NCBI RefSeq assembly: GCF_001458315.1
Contig: NZ_CYRX01000025.1
Coordinates: 62,001 to 126,000 of the forward strand
Direction: 5' to 3'
Origin: Thalassobacter stenotrophicus
GTDB lineage: Bacteria > Pseudomonadota > Alphaproteobacteria > Rhodobacterales > Rhodobacteraceae
DNA length: 64,000 nucleotides
The position numbers and the translations under genes were made by a program. Of the stretch, positions 61,501 through 64,000 are shown piece after piece; position 1 is the first letter of the stretch, and every line of letters starts with the position of its first letter. The notes beneath the pieces were generated by a model. It was not told the origin of the DNA. It did no database searches and saw only the letters and a list, made by a program, of their open reading frames with translations.

Positions 61501-61780
61501 TGATAATGTCGTTGTTGGGTGGCGTGATGTAGATCACGTTCGGCCGGGGTACGACGCCGTCAGTGACTTTTTCGACCTCTAGCTGGGTTTGCCGGGCCAC
61601 CAATTCGGTCATCACCGACTTGTAGTTTGGCGACATGTGCTGAACCACCACGTAGCTGGCGGGCACATCCATCGGCAAAGCCGCAACCAATTCGCGCACG
61701 GCCTCTAGCCCCCCCGCAGAGGAGCCTATCCCGATAAGCATTTTTACGGCCCGCATTGGGCTGGTTTCGTCTAAAGTCAT
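58532..61780 (-). CDS. CheB-CheR-PAS chemotaxis-type signalling protein
   Basis: A 1082-residue fusion from MTLDETSPM. CheB methylesterase: GIGSSAGG (Ser), VVQHMSPN (His), GTGSDGANG (Asp) in the first 190 residues. CheR N and C domains about 200-470 (VWIAGCATGEEAYSV, CCRNMMIYF). A long coiled coil of NEEL repeats at about 650-720, then PAS domains to the C-terminus. It has no histidine-kinase domain, unlike many relatives, so another protein must carry the output. Confidence 0.92.
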   Translation of the reverse strand: MTLDETSPMRAVKMLIGIGSSAGGLEAVRELVAALPMDVPASYVVVQHMSPNYKSVMTELVARQTQLEVEKVTDGVVPRPNVIYITPPNNDIIIADGKLRLLPASVEPAAPKPSVNRFLMSLAESYGENAMSIILSGTGSDGANGLQAVHEAGGITIAQDNDSAKYDGMPRAAVQTGCVDLVMEPKDIGKHLEKILAVPRDFDGLRSNREPLQTNSDVLKIVQARTRMDFREYAQTTVSRRIGRRMMALGIPTKEEYATFLRNTPEAVDDLFKDLLISVTRFFRDPEEFESLRRLLPAVLATRDVGPLRVWIAGCATGEEAYSVVMMLAEALGVQDDALKSHIQIFATDIDVDALKVARRGVYNASVLDDIPKDLADKYITQHPDGVQIIEPLRGVILFSEHNVAQDPPFQKIDLLCCRNMMIYFGAALQAKVMSRFHYALKDNALLFVGKAETAGGSDHMFMPDRTSSHIFRKRGLRLTGAMQYASYQGEPSRRKTRTKPAPPPEDAKEKALFDGLAQSLGKDALLVTRDFSIERVYGDVSGYVQMTEKSALKMHLDLLRPPLREEARSLVTIAFKNNQQRTGVRHLLDTSGESDVRLDVYPIISDALEENVALLTFTPVEPPEENVTDGHPSEPETSVEQRIKLLEREVDTTREALQQSNEELENSNDELQSLNEELRSTNEELQATNEELETSNEELQSTNEELISVNEELEVTASELRDRTSELTSVLENAPIAVLVMDTALQITQATYKARDRFGLRRPLSTPHISQCTLPDGFPALGPICLECLGTGLTDTREFTAGTDRVVLTCAPYFDTNGQIMGVTLCVSEYTGLAREMETILDSSQLLVIHRDANGEILRLSQQVAEMLGVDRHQAVGKNVADIMPRKAAKRFLETTKEVLEKDSDEPIREESEVQFHEDAAPLWLSMERFRFRRGPEEAPSVISVGTNVTERRRATFQAQSRLRQLELLQDLAGIGYWSLDLVTQKVTWSEEVYRIHGEDPETYSPMLEEGIQFYHPDDVAHVTSCVENAISMNEPFDFQLRIVRRDGTMVPVAAKGIPIANEKGVVDQMIGVFREVEAHE

Positions 61781-61974
61781 GGTCACAATAATCCTTATGA
61801 ACACATCCTAAGGCGGAGCGCTCGCGGCACACAACAATTTTAATGCGTAATAGTATTGCTGTGTGCAGTTACTGGATACAGTTTGTTAACTATAAAGTGC
61901 CAACAGTTTACAGTTTATTAACATATTATCCATATTGTCTTAATGGAATGGTCTTGAAGTAGGGGGTCTCGCCC
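61781..61974. other. Divergent intergenic region
   Basis: AT-rich region between the CheB-CheR gene and the divergent gene at 61975, likely to hold both promoters (AT-rich stretch TTAACATATTATCC). A ribosome site AGTAGGGGG precedes ATG 61975. Confidence 0.45.
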
Positions 61975-62793
61975 ATGTTGAACGCAAAGCAGATTGCAGA
62001 GAGAGCCTTTACCAGCCGAAAGCTCATGATGTCTTTGACGGTAGAGGCTGATGGCACCCCGCGGATCGCATCGTGTGAGGTACTGGGCGACTCGTATCGC
62101 AACAGAACCTCTTGGTATCGACCCTGCTTGATCGATGAGGTGATGCAACCCCCCATCGCCGAAACCATTCGCAATTGCCTTGCAAAAATTTCAGGCACCT
62201 CCGGGGTCGTCTCGTTGCCGTCGTTGTTGCACGAACAACAAGGCCTTTTGCTCAGTCATGCTCATGTCATCTCGTCAAAAGACGATCACGGCAAACTTTC
62301 GGTTATCCTTCGGTTTAAAACTTTTGTCGGCAGCTTGTCAGAGGTTTTTAGACCGCACGTAGATTTGGTCAATGGCCTGCCTGATGCAACGCTGGATCTG
62401 GCGGACCGGATCATGATGGACATCTCGATGCCGCTTCTGAACTTCCTCGCGCTGGACGAGGTTGGTGGCGTTTTGGGGCAAGAGGACGCAGAGCGTGTCG
62501 TTGCCCAGCTGACCGAACAAAGCCACGCTCTGCGGTTTCAGATTGAATTGATCAAACGCCACGTCGCCCGGCTTGAGGCATCCCGGCGGGCTCCAACCGC
62601 ACGCTCGCGTGTCGGCGTAAGCGGGACCTTCGAGACGATTGCGGAACTTCCTGCCGATGGCGTTTCGCAAAACGCGCATGATGCGGCTTCCAGCGTGGCC
62701 AAAACCGGGCCGCCTCCGAAACAGACTAACGCCAGCAGCCAGAAGCCTGATGATGATATCGCCTATGTTGAGGCACGCCCCTCCGGCAACTGA
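61975..62793 (+). CDS. Hypothetical protein divergent from the CheB-CheR gene
   Basis: A 272-residue cytoplasmic protein without a recognisable family. Residues 1-140 are mixed alpha/beta (SLTVEADGTPRIASCEVLGDSYR; VVSLPSLLHEQQGLLLSHAHV), residues 160-215 are helical, and the last ~60 are disordered. Divergent placement suggests a role with the CheB-CheR protein, which is inference. Confidence 0.72.
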   Translation: MLNAKQIAERAFTSRKLMMSLTVEADGTPRIASCEVLGDSYRNRTSWYRPCLIDEVMQPPIAETIRNCLAKISGTSGVVSLPSLLHEQQGLLLSHAHVISSKDDHGKLSVILRFKTFVGSLSEVFRPHVDLVNGLPDATLDLADRIMMDISMPLLNFLALDEVGGVLGQEDAERVVAQLTEQSHALRFQIELIKRHVARLEASRRAPTARSRVGVSGTFETIAELPADGVSQNAHDAASSVAKTGPPPKQTNASSQKPDDDIAYVEARPSGN

Positions 62794-62921
62794 TACCCCC
62801 TCGGCACTGTTTTTTGCATACGATTGCATAGCTCCTCAAAATAGCTAATCTACCGGCAACGCCCTGCCAATCGGTCGGGTTTATCCTCGTGTAATTTCGC
62901 ACGCCCAGCCGGAGCTTTTTC

Positions 62922-63899
62922 ATGACGCCCTCTCTTTCGCCTGCGCAAATGTCTGCGCGCATCGTTCGTTACGGCGAGTTGCGGCCCTGCAAAACCGCCT
63001 TCATCGACGCCCATACCCCCGGATCTGATCAGAAAGAGAACTTTACGATCATCGGCGGCGGTGTGTCCGAAAGCCCGGATCAGCATGTGCATATCAACGA
63101 CACGCCGGGCTTTAACATCGGCGCGGCGGGCCAGCCGCCCAAATGCCGCAACTCGCTCCATTCCCACCGCACGGCCGAAGTATTCTTTGTGCTCAAGGGC
63201 CGGTGGCGGTTTTTCTGGGGCCGTTGGGGTACTGCCGGTGAGGTCGTCCTTGAAGAAGGTGATATCATCAACATTCCCACGGGCATCTTTCGCGGATTTG
63301 AAAATATTGGCACGGATTACGGGATGATCATGGCCGTTCTGGGCGGTGATGATGCGGGCGGCGGTGTGATTTGGGCACCTCAAGTGATTGAGGACGCAAA
63401 GGATCACGGGCTGGTTCTGGGCGACAATGGCGCGCTCTATGACAGCCACAAGGGTCAAGATTTGCCTGAGGGCGTAGCGCCCATGCCCCTGCTGAGCGAG
63501 GCAGAATTGCAGTCGTTCCCTGAGCCTACAACCGCTGAGGTCGTGCCCCATCACGTCGCACGTTACTGGGATCTGATGGCGCTGGCGGATCGGCAGCCTG
63601 CCAAGGTCATCGGCGCCGACGCTTGCCTGCGCGACCGCCCCGGGTTTGAGGTTGATTTCTTGACCCGTGGCTCCGCCCCCGACGCGGCCGAAACCCATGA
63701 TACCCACACCGTGTTGATGCCGATGCGTGGGCACTGGCGTCTGACGTGGGATGGTGGCACAGATGTGCTGAACCCCGGGGATACGTGCCTGTTGCCACCG
63801 GGTTTGCCGCACCACGTGGCCCCCGCTGTCACCGGCGAGGCGAGCCTTTATCGTGTGCGGGCCACGGATGATCCAGCGGGCGCAACGTTAAGGACCTGA
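62922..63899 (+). CDS. Two-cupin-domain protein
   Basis: A 325-residue protein with two cupin repeats: first HSHRTAEVFFVLKGRW ... IPTGIFRGFENIG (about 80-135), second DTHTVLMPMRGHWRL ... LPPGLPHHVAP (about 265-305). Gentisate/homogentisate-type bicupins look alike, but the substrate is unknown. Three bases before the aldehyde dehydrogenase start, so an operon is likely. Confidence 0.85.
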   Translation: MTPSLSPAQMSARIVRYGELRPCKTAFIDAHTPGSDQKENFTIIGGGVSESPDQHVHINDTPGFNIGAAGQPPKCRNSLHSHRTAEVFFVLKGRWRFFWGRWGTAGEVVLEEGDIINIPTGIFRGFENIGTDYGMIMAVLGGDDAGGGVIWAPQVIEDAKDHGLVLGDNGALYDSHKGQDLPEGVAPMPLLSEAELQSFPEPTTAEVVPHHVARYWDLMALADRQPAKVIGADACLRDRPGFEVDFLTRGSAPDAAETHDTHTVLMPMRGHWRLTWDGGTDVLNPGDTCLLPPGLPHHVAPAVTGEASLYRVRATDDPAGATLRT

Positions 63900-63902
63900 T
63901 AT

Positions 63903-64000
63903 ATGCAAGACCCACAGCCCACCGCGAGCCACTTCGTCAACGGCGCCTATCTAGAAGACACCGCAGGCACCCTGATTGATGTGGTTTATCCGGCCACGGG
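63903..64000 (+). CDS. Aldehyde dehydrogenase, N-terminal fragment (cut by window edge)
   Basis: Thirty-two residues visible: [25 protein letters not shown], the N-terminus of the betaine-aldehyde/succinate-semialdehyde dehydrogenase superfamily. The rest is outside the window. Confidence 0.75.
   Translation, partial: MQDPQPTASHFVNGAYLEDTAGTLIDVVYPAT

Noticed and set aside
62850-63815. A 321-codon minus-strand frame over the two-cupin gene
   Set aside because: It is the antisense shadow of the cupin gene; the plus-strand translation has clear cupin motifs.

Overview
The window looks like high-GC alphaproteobacterial DNA, probably from the Rhodobacterales (Roseobacter group). I infer this from codon use, the general character of the proteins and the gene set; no 16S rRNA gene is present to confirm it. 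The layout is: (1) 1-2628, the 3' part of a type I restriction HsdR gene running in from the left; (2) about 2.8-48.9 kb, a complete lambda-like siphoviral prophage with cargo; (3) a tRNA-Tyr gene at 48980-49063 that the integrase gene abuts; (4) 49.2-64 kb, ordinary chromosome: rlmB, a CoA-binding protein, a ten-gene thiamine operon under a TPP riboswitch, a CheB-CheR-PAS protein, a two-cupin protein and the start of an aldehyde dehydrogenase gene.

The prophage has the lambda plan in mirror image. The immunity region at 42.19-42.75 kb has a short CI-like repressor on the plus strand, a Cro-like gene facing away on the minus strand, and two pairs of 15-bp operators (consensus TCCACAnnnTGTGGA) flanking the repressor gene. 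The minus-strand operon runs from the Cro-like gene through a RuvC-like nuclease and a helix-turn-helix replication protein to small phage genes. Further along the same strand lie the packaging, head, tail, lysis and fibre genes, from terminase at 29.8 kb to the fibres at 3.7 kb. The plus-strand operon (42.8-48.9 kb) has a RecT annealing protein, a LexA-like winged-helix protein, SSB and the tyrosine integrase. Start/stop overlaps couple most neighbours in both operons.

Three overlapping-gene devices of lambda can be read directly: a -1 frameshift heptamer (A AAA AAC) joining the two tail-assembly chaperone frames, a scaffold start nested in the head-protease gene, and an outer-membrane spanin gene overlapping the inner spanin gene.

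The most unusual locus is the distal end of the tail-fibre operon (3.7-6.6 kb). A 94-residue protein has a tail-fibre-like N-terminus and two Asn-Cys clusters. It is translated together with a radical-SAM enzyme that carries a complete seven-cysteine SPASM domain and with two putative 2-oxoglutarate/Fe(II) oxygenases. This looks like a RiPP-style peptide-modification cassette used on a virion tail component.

Between the head genes and the early genes (31.1-37.5 kb) lies AT-richer cargo that mostly encodes exported proteins: a lipoprotein, a secreted protein with 99-bp repeats whose 3' end is broken by a 44-bp deletion, a membrane protein, a secreted protein and a YbjQ-like protein. A ParB-methyltransferase gene lies among them. 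Part of this cargo is bracketed by a duplicated gene end, which suggests how it was inserted. I could not find a second copy of the tRNA-Tyr 3' end at the left, so the left attachment site may lie outside the window and the restriction gene may belong to the same island.
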